DNA from: an uncultured Clostridium sp.
GTDB lineage: Bacteria > Bacillota > Clostridia > Lachnospirales > Lachnospiraceae
Length of the DNA: 9,022 nucleotides
Reading direction: 5' to 3'
Assembly: GCA_958349075.1 (NCBI GenBank)
Contig: CATWBR010000164.1
Coordinates: 1-9,022, forward strand
The translations under genes were made by a program, and so were the position numbers. Positions 1 to 6,493 of this stretch are shown piece after piece. A model generated the notes under the pieces. That model ran no database searches and had not been told where the DNA came from. It saw only the letters and a list, made by a program, of their open reading frames with translations. Position 1 is the first letter of the stretch; every line of letters starts with the position of its first letter.

Positions 1-502
1 ACATAGAATCATGCCCCACGCACAGGCCGATTGCAATATTAAATTCCGTATTTTGCCTGTTCAGAAGACCGGCTTGGGCGATCGGGTTGCACATAATCTC
101 CCGGTTATCCGGGTTAATCTTCGCCTCCGTCGGAATGCCCACGGTTTCTTTCAGGAAACCGCCCGTCTTACAGATGACCGAAACCACCTCAAAACCTTCC
201 AGACGGAACAGATTTGCCACCACCTCCGCCTCTTTATGGAGGCCTTTGCAAAATGCGATTCCGATTTTTTTGTAGCCCATATCCCTGCAAAACTCCAGTG
301 TTTCCCTGACTCTCGGCCAGCGGCAGTATCCCTTTCCTTCCACTGCCGTCGAGCGGATATAAAAGTCATGGTTTTCCGGTTCTGCGTATGCTTCAAGCCT
401 GTCCCGCATCCATTTTTCATCATTCATCGGACAATTCTTCGGCAGGCCTTCCCTGATTCCCTTCGTACAGGCCGCTGCCTTACAGTTTGCGCATGTATAC
501 AT
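1..502 (-). CDS. DUF1847-type cysteine-rich protein, C-terminus beyond window
   Basis: The frame opens with ATG at 502 and stays open for 167 codons to the left edge, so the C-terminus is missing. An AGGAGGG ribosome binding site lies 7 nt upstream. I recognise the sequence as the DUF1847 family, often annotated as a putative metal-binding protein; its function is unknown. The N-terminus has a CX2CX4CX11C pattern (C4, C7, C12, C24) that looks like a zinc or iron-sulfur site. Further cysteines are C60, C72, C85, C111, C138 and C161. Four of them close hydrophobic, strand-like stretches or sit in conserved-looking motifs: GIAFC, SVICK, MCNPIAQA and GLCVGHD. The order of predicted strands and helices from residue 75 suggests an alpha/beta Rossmann-like core. 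No signal peptide or membrane segment is seen, so it is probably cytosolic. It begins 31 nt after hgdB with no terminator between, so it is probably co-transcribed. A role in metal or redox support of the dehydratase is inference only. Confidence 0.8.
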   Translation of the reverse strand, partial: MYTCANCKAAACTKGIREGLPKNCPMNDEKWMRDRLEAYAEPENHDFYIRSTAVEGKGYCRWPRVRETLEFCRDMGYKKIGIAFCKGLHKEAEVVANLFRLEGFEVVSVICKTGGFLKETVGIPTEAKINPDNREIMCNPIAQAGLLNRQNTEFNIAIGLCVGHDSM

Positions 503-509
503 AAAATTT

Positions 510-516
510 CCCTCCT
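510..516 (-). promoter_or_regulatory. Ribosome binding site of the DUF1847-type gene
   Basis: AGGAGGG on the minus strand, 7 nt before the ATG at 500-502. It fixes the start of a gene that has no stop codon inside the window and supports it as real. It lies in the 31-nt gap after the hgdB stop codon. Confidence 0.8.
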
Positions 517-533
517 GCCGTTATAATAGCAGA

Positions 534-1673
534 CTATTTTTCCATTTCCAGAACATCCTTAAAAGCCTGCAGCGCAGTTTCCGCCTGGCCGAAATCCGTC
601 ATCTGATGATCATATCCCAGAACCAGTGACGGTATTTTTTCCCTGTCGAGTCTCTGCTTAAGAGACGGGTATTCAAGTTCTTCCGGATCACAGAAACTCA
701 TCATGGCAATAACTATTCCCTGGGACTTGCTTTCTTTCACCAGGCGGACGATATGTTCCTGCCGCCCGTCAAGTTCCGGGGCGTAAAGTACGGTATCATT
801 GTCCTGTGCGGAAAATTGTCTGGCCAGAGCCTCCATCGGATCGCCGTCCTCTGCTGCATCCCGGAGGAAGCCTCTCGATTCATGAGCCAAATCATCGGCG
901 GTAACAGCAATCTTATATTTATCAAAAAGTTTTAGAAGGTTTTCGTGATCCGCCAAGATCCCGGACAGAACAATCCTGGTTCCATCCCACTCACGGACCG
1001 GCAGCCGCTCCAGTTCTTCATTGAGCCGGCAAAGCAGCTGAGTATGCTCCGGTTTTTCGAGAAAATGACGTGATTTAAGCACCCTGCCCCTCATTACCGC
1101 GGAGACAGCCTCCGGGTGAAGGCCTGCCAGCCGGACAAATCTGCGGCAGGCGGCACGGTTTTCATTATATATGTGGATGGCCTCATGGATTGATTCATCC
1201 GTAATCGGTGAGCCGGCAATCTCTTCCAGGTGTTGTTTCATATTTTCATATTGAAAACGGCAGAACACGACTCCATATTCTTTTTTTCGGTTCTGGGGAT
1301 GGGCCAGGAAAATTACGGGATACCGGCCGGACGACTTTAAATTTTGCGTCAGCGGCCGCAGCGTGTCACAAATGCTCGGACAGACGACTCCGGATATGCC
1401 GTCCAGCGTTCCGTTCAGAATCATCTCCATCCCCATCTGTGCAACAGAACAAAAAAAGGTGGGGAAATATTCTTTTGCCCTGACGGGTGCTCCCTTACAG
1501 CCCCAGAGTCCCATGGGCACCATACCGGCTGCAAAAATCAGTTCTTCCGGTACAAAATACGGAAAACAGGCAATGACTTTCTTTCCCCGCTCAATGTACC
1601 GCTCCTTCAGCTTTCCCGGATGCTCCGCCGCATCCTTAAAACGGCTAAACAGCTCCTCCAGTCTCATTTCCAT
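534..1673 (-). CDS. hgdB: (R)-2-hydroxyglutaryl-CoA dehydratase, beta subunit
   Basis: One of two subunits of the oxygen-sensitive iron-sulfur enzyme that removes water from (R)-2-hydroxyglutaryl-CoA to give glutaconyl-CoA by a ketyl-radical mechanism. It needs one-electron activation by an ATP-dependent activator (HgdC). The 379 residues equal the length I recall for A. fermentans HgdB. Blocks typical of the family are visible: CFPYFVPEEL (36-45), AGMVPMGLWGC (49-59), CDTLRP (102-107), FLAHPQ (122-127), ESRGF (265-269) and FCDPEE (327-332). C36, C59, C75, C98, C102 and C328 are candidate or neighbouring cluster cysteines. The start at 1673 has a GGGGAGG site 8 nt upstream. An internal Met at residue 3 is less well placed. 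The gene overlaps the end of hgdA by 29 nt, so translation of the pair is probably coupled. Close relatives act on lactyl-CoA or 2-hydroxyisocaproyl-CoA, but gct and gcd next door favour hydroxyglutaryl-CoA. Confidence 0.93.
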   Translation of the reverse strand: MEMRLEELFSRFKDAAEHPGKLKERYIERGKKVIACFPYFVPEELIFAAGMVPMGLWGCKGAPVRAKEYFPTFFCSVAQMGMEMILNGTLDGISGVVCPSICDTLRPLTQNLKSSGRYPVIFLAHPQNRKKEYGVVFCRFQYENMKQHLEEIAGSPITDESIHEAIHIYNENRAACRRFVRLAGLHPEAVSAVMRGRVLKSRHFLEKPEHTQLLCRLNEELERLPVREWDGTRIVLSGILADHENLLKLFDKYKIAVTADDLAHESRGFLRDAAEDGDPMEALARQFSAQDNDTVLYAPELDGRQEHIVRLVKESKSQGIVIAMMSFCDPEELEYPSLKQRLDREKIPSLVLGYDHQMTDFGQAETALQAFKDVLEMEK

Positions 1674-2907
1674 CTTTCCCGCCTCCCCTTTTCTTTTCCT
1701 CCATCAATTCATACAGCCCTTCCACCCGCGTTTTATACTGTTCCTCCGCAAAATTTCTCGGATCCGCCTGATCTCCGTCAAAGGACACCACCGGAATTCC
1801 CAAATCATTTTGAAGACGGCGGGACATTTCCGGCGTATACCCGGTCCACGGCTTACAGCTTCTGTTAAAATGGACCAGAACTCCATCCACATGATTCTCC
1901 CTGCATAGTTCTTCACGCCATCTGACTCCCGTTTCAAAACACACGGAGTTTGGTGCTTTGCAGTAAGCTCGCATCAGTTCATCCATATTACTGTATACAA
2001 AGCCGAACGCCGGCGCATAAACCACGGCGGTTGTATTCATTCCCTTTTCCTTTAGCGGGTTAAACAACTTTTTCAGTTCCGGCCAGCATGGAATTCCCTC
2101 AAACATGATCCTGTATTTTTCATTGTAATGCCAGGTGGAAGTATGATTTTTCACCGCGGCAGCATATTCTTCCCCCAATTTCTCAAACGCCTCCGCCGAC
2201 GCCTCAAGACATCTCGCCTGGACCACATTGGCCATATGGTTGAACAGATCGAAGCCATTAAGCGGAGACGGCTCATAACGGCAATAGGAACAGGCGTTTA
2301 ACCAGGCCTTTGCCACCCGGTTGGATGTTTTGCATACTTTTCTGAATCTCTCCTCATCCCACTTTCGCCCGCTTATCTGTTCCAGCCGCCGGATTGCATC
2401 GTCAAACTGAGCTTTCATATATTCCACCTGCTCTTTCGGCACCTCCACCGTGTTACTGAAGGGAACGTCGATCATAATCAGGGGGATATTGCGGATACGT
2501 GCAAGATTTTCATACCATTTTGTCATACAGTTACAGATGTTATTACAGCAAAGCAGAAAATCCGGCATCGGCATTGGTTTTTCAAAGCAATCTGCTCCGT
2601 TTGCCATGGCGATGCTGATACGGGCATAAGCACAGATATCATTGGAATACCCCAGTTTCTCCGCCTCCTCACATACCCTCTGCCCACCATGCTTTGCCGC
2701 GATTCCAGCCGCATTGCTCTCCGGGTACAATACTTTCAGCCCCAGTGTCTCAGCAATCTCCGCCGGAAATTTTGAGGAAGACCAGCCGACCGGTTCTCCC
2801 CTCTCCTTTGCGGCCCATGCCTCCTCATATATTTTATCTATAATCTCACGCAGCTTTACCTTTGCCGGTTTTTTAACATTCTCTGTTATTTCCTCAGTTC
2901 CTGGCAT
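1645..2907 (-). CDS. hgdA: (R)-2-hydroxyglutaryl-CoA dehydratase, alpha subunit
   Basis: Partner of HgdB in the cytosolic dehydratase. In the known family it carries a [4Fe-4S] cluster and receives the activating electron. The protein is 420 residues from the ATG at 2907, chosen because an AAGGAGG site lies 5 nt upstream. A Met 14 codons further up (2949) lies inside the end of gcdA and has no such site. Clear family blocks are GWSSSKFPAE (41-50), MPMPDFLLCCNNICNCMTKW (112-131), GIPCWPEL (271-278), VYAPAFGFVY (296-305) and HFNRSCKPWTGY (346-357). C120, C121, C125, C127, C274 and C351 are the cysteines to consider as cluster ligands. The protein is about 57 residues shorter than A. fermentans HgdA (477 by memory), because it lacks an insert just before the MPMPDF block. 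The last 15 residues are lysine- and glycine-rich and overlap the hgdB start region. There is no hgdC upstream: gcdA ends 10 nt before this gene. Confidence 0.93.
   Translation of the reverse strand: MPGTEEITENVKKPAKVKLREIIDKIYEEAWAAKERGEPVGWSSSKFPAEIAETLGLKVLYPESNAAGIAAKHGGQRVCEEAEKLGYSNDICAYARISIAMANGADCFEKPMPMPDFLLCCNNICNCMTKWYENLARIRNIPLIMIDVPFSNTVEVPKEQVEYMKAQFDDAIRRLEQISGRKWDEERFRKVCKTSNRVAKAWLNACSYCRYEPSPLNGFDLFNHMANVVQARCLEASAEAFEKLGEEYAAAVKNHTSTWHYNEKYRIMFEGIPCWPELKKLFNPLKEKGMNTTAVVYAPAFGFVYSNMDELMRAYCKAPNSVCFETGVRWREELCRENHVDGVLVHFNRSCKPWTGYTPEMSRRLQNDLGIPVVSFDGDQADPRNFAEEQYKTRVEGLYELMEEKKRGGGKDGNETGGAV
1682..1688 (-). promoter_or_regulatory. Ribosome binding site of hgdB, inside hgdA
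   Basis: GGGGAGG on the minus strand, with GGAGG 8 nt before the hgdB ATG (1671-1673). It lies within the last codons of hgdA, where the reading of this purine-rich stretch gives a glycine- and lysine-rich tail. It decides the hgdB start and points to translational coupling of the two subunits. Confidence 0.75.
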
Positions 2908-2912
2908 AATTT

Positions 2913-2919
2913 CCTCCTT
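2913..2919 (-). promoter_or_regulatory. Ribosome binding site of hgdA, sharing bases with the gcdA stop
   Basis: AAGGAGG on the minus strand, 5 nt before the hgdA ATG (2905-2907). Its first two bases are the last two of the gcdA stop codon TAA (2918-2920). This places the hgdA start at 2907 rather than at the upstream Met and ties its initiation closely to the end of gcdA translation. Confidence 0.8.
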
Positions 2920-4687
2920 ATCCTCGTGTTTTACAGGTATCGAAATCATACAGGGAACGCGGCAGAAGCATCTGATGGAACGGGCAGATCTCTCTCGGGT
3001 TCTGATAAGATGCCTCCGTGAAAGCCTGAATATAGCATCTCATCTCAGGGAGATCCACAACCTCATCCACCCAACCTCTCCTGGCACAGTATTCCGGCCT
3101 CGATTTTTCGTGCCAGTCTTTAATCAGCGCGTTCATTTTATCGATTACCGGCTGAAGATCATGACCGGCTCTGTCCTCTTTGACAAGACGCCTGGAGTAC
3201 ATGGCAGTGGCCGCCGTTTCGCTGTTCATGGTGTAATATTCCGTGGTTGCAATTCCCAGCGAGAAGGCGTTGGTATTATTTCCCTGCGGCCCTCCCAGTA
3301 TGTAGTGGGACGCTCCGCTGGCTTTTCTTAGTGTAATTTCCAGCATAGGAACATCCGCCTTATTGATCGAGTATATCAGTGACTGTCCAAGCCCCAAAAG
3401 TTCCGCTTCCTCTGCCTCGTTCCCCACATCGATCCCGGTTGTATCCTGCAGCCAGACAATCGGCAGACAGTCACGGCCGCAAAGCGTCACAAATTCATTG
3501 ACCTTTACAAGCCCCTGCCGGTACAACTTCCCCCCTATTGCGGCGGGACTGTCTTTATATTCCGGATAATTAAGAAAAACTCCCTGTACATTGGCCACCA
3601 ACCCGATTAGCAATCCGTTGACCTTGGCAATTCCGGTCACCAGTTCCGGACCGTATCCTTTTTTATACTCCATAAACTCGCTTCCGTCGGTCAGACGGCC
3701 GATAATATCATAGATGTTATAAGGCCTCTTCTGGTTTACCGGAATCAGCGTATAGAGATCTTCTCTCGGCAGAAGAGGCTTTTTCGGGTCGTCCACACGG
3801 AAAAATTTTAATTTGTAGGCCGGCAGACACGAAACATACTCCCTGATTCCCAGAAGCACGCCGTACTCATCATCATAGACTTCCCGGAAAAATCCCGTTT
3901 TGCCATAGTGGATGTCCACGGTACCCGGGGGCGGCAGCTTCGCCTCCCGGGAAGCCTGGGCCTCTATCAACTGCCTGGCACTTTCCATGTCCACATATCC
4001 CTTCGGAGACATCCCTCCGAGGATACCGGCCCCTCCGACCGCCATATTAGCCTCCCTATGCGCCAGCAGAATCGTGGAGCTGATACAGTGATAGCCTCCT
4101 CCCGCAGGGTTGGTTCCATAGATTCCGACAATTACGGGAATCCCCATCTGTTCCAGTTCAGAGTTCCGGTAGAATGGAACGCCGCCGCCCCGCCGGTTTG
4201 CGAACAGATCCTTATCCTGCTCATCCAGTTTTATCCCGGAGCAGTTGATGAGATATACGACCGGAATATTAAGCCTTTTCGCAGTGTCGGAAGCCCTTAC
4301 CAGATTCTCCGCCTGTCCCGGCACCCAGGCTCCTGCAATCTTTTTATTGTCGGAGGCAATAATCATAACCCACCGCCCCTCCACTTTCGCAAGTCCTTTT
4401 ACAATGCTGGTGGAGCCGTTACGGTTGTCCATCGGGTTAAACAGGGAATTCAAGGGGCACCATGTGCCGGGATCGATCAGGGCTAAAATCCTCTGCATTG
4501 CCGTCATCTGCCCCGCGTCATTTAATGATTCATCCGGGCGGCCATCGGCCAGCACCCGTGCTATTGATCCATGTATCTTTTTTTCTATCTCCCGGATAGC
4601 CGCCTCATTTTCTGAATCTGCCGCCTGCATCGGATTTCCCACCACAGGCATCTTTCTGAAATAACGGGCCATCGAATAATTTCCCAT
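2918..4687 (-). CDS. gcdA: Glutaconyl-CoA decarboxylase, alpha subunit (carboxyltransferase)
   Basis: Cytosolic carboxyltransferase subunit of the biotin-dependent, sodium-pumping glutaconyl-CoA decarboxylase. It moves the carboxyl group of glutaconyl-CoA to biotin on the carrier subunit and releases crotonyl-CoA; the membrane subunit then decarboxylates carboxybiotin and exports sodium. The 589 residues agree with the family (587 in A. fermentans by memory), and the N-terminus (MGNYSMARYF) matches in style. Two crotonase-like domains are visible, roughly residues 45-310 and 325-585. The first has ASDNKKIAGAWVPGQAE (111-127), GTNPAGGGYH (191-200) and GGAGILGG (218-225). The second has IGGKLYRQGLVK (384-395), QDTTGIDVGNEAE (414-426) and GGPQGNNTNAF (465-475). 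Acetyl-, propionyl- and methylcrotonyl-CoA carboxyltransferases share the fold, but those are usually about 510 residues or split, and they lack this N-terminal extension. An AGGAGG site lies 7 nt before the start; gctB ends 15 nt upstream. Biotin-carrier and pump genes are not in the window. Confidence 0.95.
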   Translation of the reverse strand: MGNYSMARYFRKMPVVGNPMQAADSENEAAIREIEKKIHGSIARVLADGRPDESLNDAGQMTAMQRILALIDPGTWCPLNSLFNPMDNRNGSTSIVKGLAKVEGRWVMIIASDNKKIAGAWVPGQAENLVRASDTAKRLNIPVVYLINCSGIKLDEQDKDLFANRRGGGVPFYRNSELEQMGIPVIVGIYGTNPAGGGYHCISSTILLAHREANMAVGGAGILGGMSPKGYVDMESARQLIEAQASREAKLPPPGTVDIHYGKTGFFREVYDDEYGVLLGIREYVSCLPAYKLKFFRVDDPKKPLLPREDLYTLIPVNQKRPYNIYDIIGRLTDGSEFMEYKKGYGPELVTGIAKVNGLLIGLVANVQGVFLNYPEYKDSPAAIGGKLYRQGLVKVNEFVTLCGRDCLPIVWLQDTTGIDVGNEAEEAELLGLGQSLIYSINKADVPMLEITLRKASGASHYILGGPQGNNTNAFSLGIATTEYYTMNSETAATAMYSRRLVKEDRAGHDLQPVIDKMNALIKDWHEKSRPEYCARRGWVDEVVDLPEMRCYIQAFTEASYQNPREICPFHQMLLPRSLYDFDTCKTRG

Positions 4688-4702
4688 CTGTGTGCCTCCT
4701 TT

Positions 4703-5497
4703 TTACTCCGACGGTACCTTGATAAACGCCTGTTCCGGATCAATCTCCTCCCGTATTATCCGAATCACCTCCTGCTCCGGCGGTTTTAACTTCTCTGCCC
4801 TCGATGTATCGATTTCAAATCCTGTACACTCAATAATCTCCTCCGGGGAGGACGTCTCATAATAACCGGCCAGATACATCCGTTTCGTCTCTGCATCAAA
4901 CTTCATCACTCCCTTATCCGTTACGACCGCAACAGGGCCTCTGTTCCCGGGAATCCCTTCCCGCTCCCGCCCTCCGGGTCCGTCTACCCATCCCGGACTG
5001 GTTACGTAATCCACCTGCTCCACGAATCTCCTCTTTTCATGCTGTATCATGAGAATGGTATTGCAGAAGGTTGCAATGCCGTTAGCTCCTCCTGAACCGG
5101 TAAATCTGGTTTCGGGATGATAGTAATCGCCGATACAGGTGGAATTGATATTTCCGTAAGGATCTATCTGGGCTCCCCCGATAAATGCAACAAGACGCTC
5201 TTTCTGATGAAGCCACTCATTAGCCTCCACTCCGACAAACGCCGCATTCGTCCACTGTGTGCTGCAATGCGCCATGAACCGGAGATCTCCGACCGAGCGG
5301 GGAACCGCAAGCGGGGAGCAGTCCATCAGCCCGCTTTCAACAATCAGATAACACCCCGGGGCATACACGCGTTTTGCAACCGAAGCCCCGATCAGTGGCA
5401 GGCCGGTTCCCACAATTACAATCTGTCCGTCCTTTATAAAACGCGCGATTGCAACCGCCTGCATCTCCTTATTAGTATATTTCATGTGAACCGACAT
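4703..5497 (-). CDS. gctB: Glutaconate CoA-transferase, subunit B (catalytic)
   Basis: Beta subunit of the family I CoA-transferase that transfers CoA from acetyl-CoA or glutaconyl-CoA to (R)-2-hydroxyglutarate. The active-site glutamate, which forms the glutamyl-CoA thioester, is E54 in VESGLMDC; this is the number known for A. fermentans GctB, so the chosen start keeps the same register. Other conserved blocks are VGTGLPLIGASVAKRVYAP (29-47), FIGGAQIDPYGN (105-116), FTGSGGANG (132-140) and TSPGWVDGPGGRERE (166-180). Length 264 compares with 266 in A. fermentans (from memory). The start at 5497 has a GGGAGG site 7 nt upstream that lies inside the last codons of gctA. A Met at residue 5 is a possible alternative but would shift the register. 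Only 2 nt separate it from the gctA stop, as expected for equal amounts of two subunits. No membrane or signal segments are seen. Confidence 0.95.
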   Translation of the reverse strand: MSVHMKYTNKEMQAVAIARFIKDGQIVIVGTGLPLIGASVAKRVYAPGCYLIVESGLMDCSPLAVPRSVGDLRFMAHCSTQWTNAAFVGVEANEWLHQKERLVAFIGGAQIDPYGNINSTCIGDYYHPETRFTGSGGANGIATFCNTILMIQHEKRRFVEQVDYVTSPGWVDGPGGREREGIPGNRGPVAVVTDKGVMKFDAETKRMYLAGYYETSSPEEIIECTGFEIDTSRAEKLKPPEQEVIRIIREEIDPEQAFIKVPSE

Positions 5498-5499
5498 AT

Positions 5500-6462
5500 T
5501 TATGCCTCCCTCCCAATCTCTGCTTTATAGCCGTATCCGGGAGTCACCTTAAGGTCTGCCAGACGCCCCGCCCCGATTCTGTCAATGTACTCCCTGTGAT
5601 TTTTGACGCCGTAAACATATTTGTCCATAAATTCCCTGAATCCTTCGTCCGTCCTGCTGGCCGCGTCGTACTCTTTTAAATAGGGAGTATCATAATCGTA
5701 ATAACCGTAAAGCTGCGTCGGGTGCGCGCCGTAGGGCGTATGCACCACGGCATCCACTACAAATCCCGGCATACTGCACAGCGTTGGATCTCTTCTGATC
5801 TCCTCCTCTGTCGCCAGTTCCTCGCAGGTTACAATTACCTTTTTCGCTGCAATTGCCAGATCCACGTCACTGAACAGATCCCCGAGAATAATGCTTGTCC
5901 CGTCCGGGGACGCCTTATGTACATGAATAACTGCCGTATCGATTTCCGGAACCGGAAGCGCCATCACCTTTTCACCGGGTTTAAAGGGATTATTAAGCAT
6001 CACGAATTTATCATCCGGGAGTTTTTCTATTTTCATTCTCTCCTCCCTGCTGATTCTCCATTTGCGTGCGATATCCGATCCCATCATCGCCCTGAACGGC
6101 AGATAGGGAAGGCCCAGAGCCGCCGCATGCAGCATCAGCATAATACCATCCTGGGAATAATCCTCGAAGGTCAGTTCTCCATCCTCAATCTTTTTTCTGA
6201 ATCTCCTGCCCACATTGGTAACTCCTGAATTGGCGGTATAGCAGTTTATATAGACTTTCACCCTATCCTCACCTATCATCATATCCCAGTCACCGCCCGC
6301 CGCTCCTCCGAATGCAATAAAATCTTTCTTTCCCTGGCGGAAAATTTCATGAATCGCCGCAAAGGGCTTTCTGTTTGTACTGAAACCTCCGAATGCAATA
6401 CAGTCACCGTCCTCCACATATGTTGCGACTGCCTCTTCTAATGTGCATAACTTATTAGCCAT
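5500..6462 (-). CDS. gctA: Glutaconate CoA-transferase, subunit A
   Basis: Alpha subunit of the CoA-transferase, paired with GctB to form a cytosolic hetero-octamer in the known enzyme. It shapes the substrate pocket; the catalytic glutamate is on GctB. Length is exactly 320 residues, as I recall for A. fermentans GctA. Diagnostic stretches are GDCIAFGGFSTNRKP (19-33), FGGAAGGDWDMMIG (51-64), YINCYTANSGVTN (71-83), EDYSQD (100-105), NNPFKPGEK (157-165), HKASPDGTS (182-190) and TPYGAHPTQLYGYYDYD (242-258). These GctA-specific stretches separate it from the shorter subunit A of acetoacetate or propionate CoA-transferases. The ATG at 6462 has AGGAGG 6 nt upstream. The thiolase gene ends 31 nt before it. 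Preference for 2-hydroxyglutarate rather than another C5 dicarboxylate is inferred from the family and the neighbouring dehydratase and decarboxylase. Confidence 0.95.
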   Translation of the reverse strand: MANKLCTLEEAVATYVEDGDCIAFGGFSTNRKPFAAIHEIFRQGKKDFIAFGGAAGGDWDMMIGEDRVKVYINCYTANSGVTNVGRRFRKKIEDGELTFEDYSQDGIMLMLHAAALGLPYLPFRAMMGSDIARKWRISREERMKIEKLPDDKFVMLNNPFKPGEKVMALPVPEIDTAVIHVHKASPDGTSIILGDLFSDVDLAIAAKKVIVTCEELATEEEIRRDPTLCSMPGFVVDAVVHTPYGAHPTQLYGYYDYDTPYLKEYDAASRTDEGFREFMDKYVYGVKNHREYIDRIGAGRLADLKVTPGYGYKAEIGREA

Positions 6463-6493
6463 AATATGCCTCCTGCCCCACTCTTTTTGATCT

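Noticed and set aside
11..526. Plus-strand open frame of 171 codons, and a 90-codon minus-strand frame at 151-423
   Set aside because: The minus-strand DUF1847-type frame from 502 to the left edge has a strong ribosome binding site and recognisable family motifs, and it covers the whole stretch.
503..533. Possible terminator after hgdB
   Set aside because: The 31-nt gap has no GC-rich hairpin followed by a T-run on the minus strand; it holds the ribosome binding site of the next gene.
1344..1908. Plus-strand open frames of 174 and 181 codons
   Set aside because: They are antisense to hgdA and hgdB, overlap each other in different frames, and show no family features; the hgdAB frames explain the region.
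534..2907. Lactyl-CoA or 2-hydroxyisocaproyl-CoA dehydratase instead of hydroxyglutaryl-CoA dehydratase
   Set aside because: The subunits match HgdA and HgdB blocks as recalled, and they stand next to glutaconate CoA-transferase and glutaconyl-CoA decarboxylase genes rather than to lactate or isocaproate genes.
2908..2949. A 14-codon upstream extension of HgdA
   Set aside because: It lies inside the 3' end of gcdA, has no well-placed ribosome binding site, and the ATG at 2907 has an excellent one.
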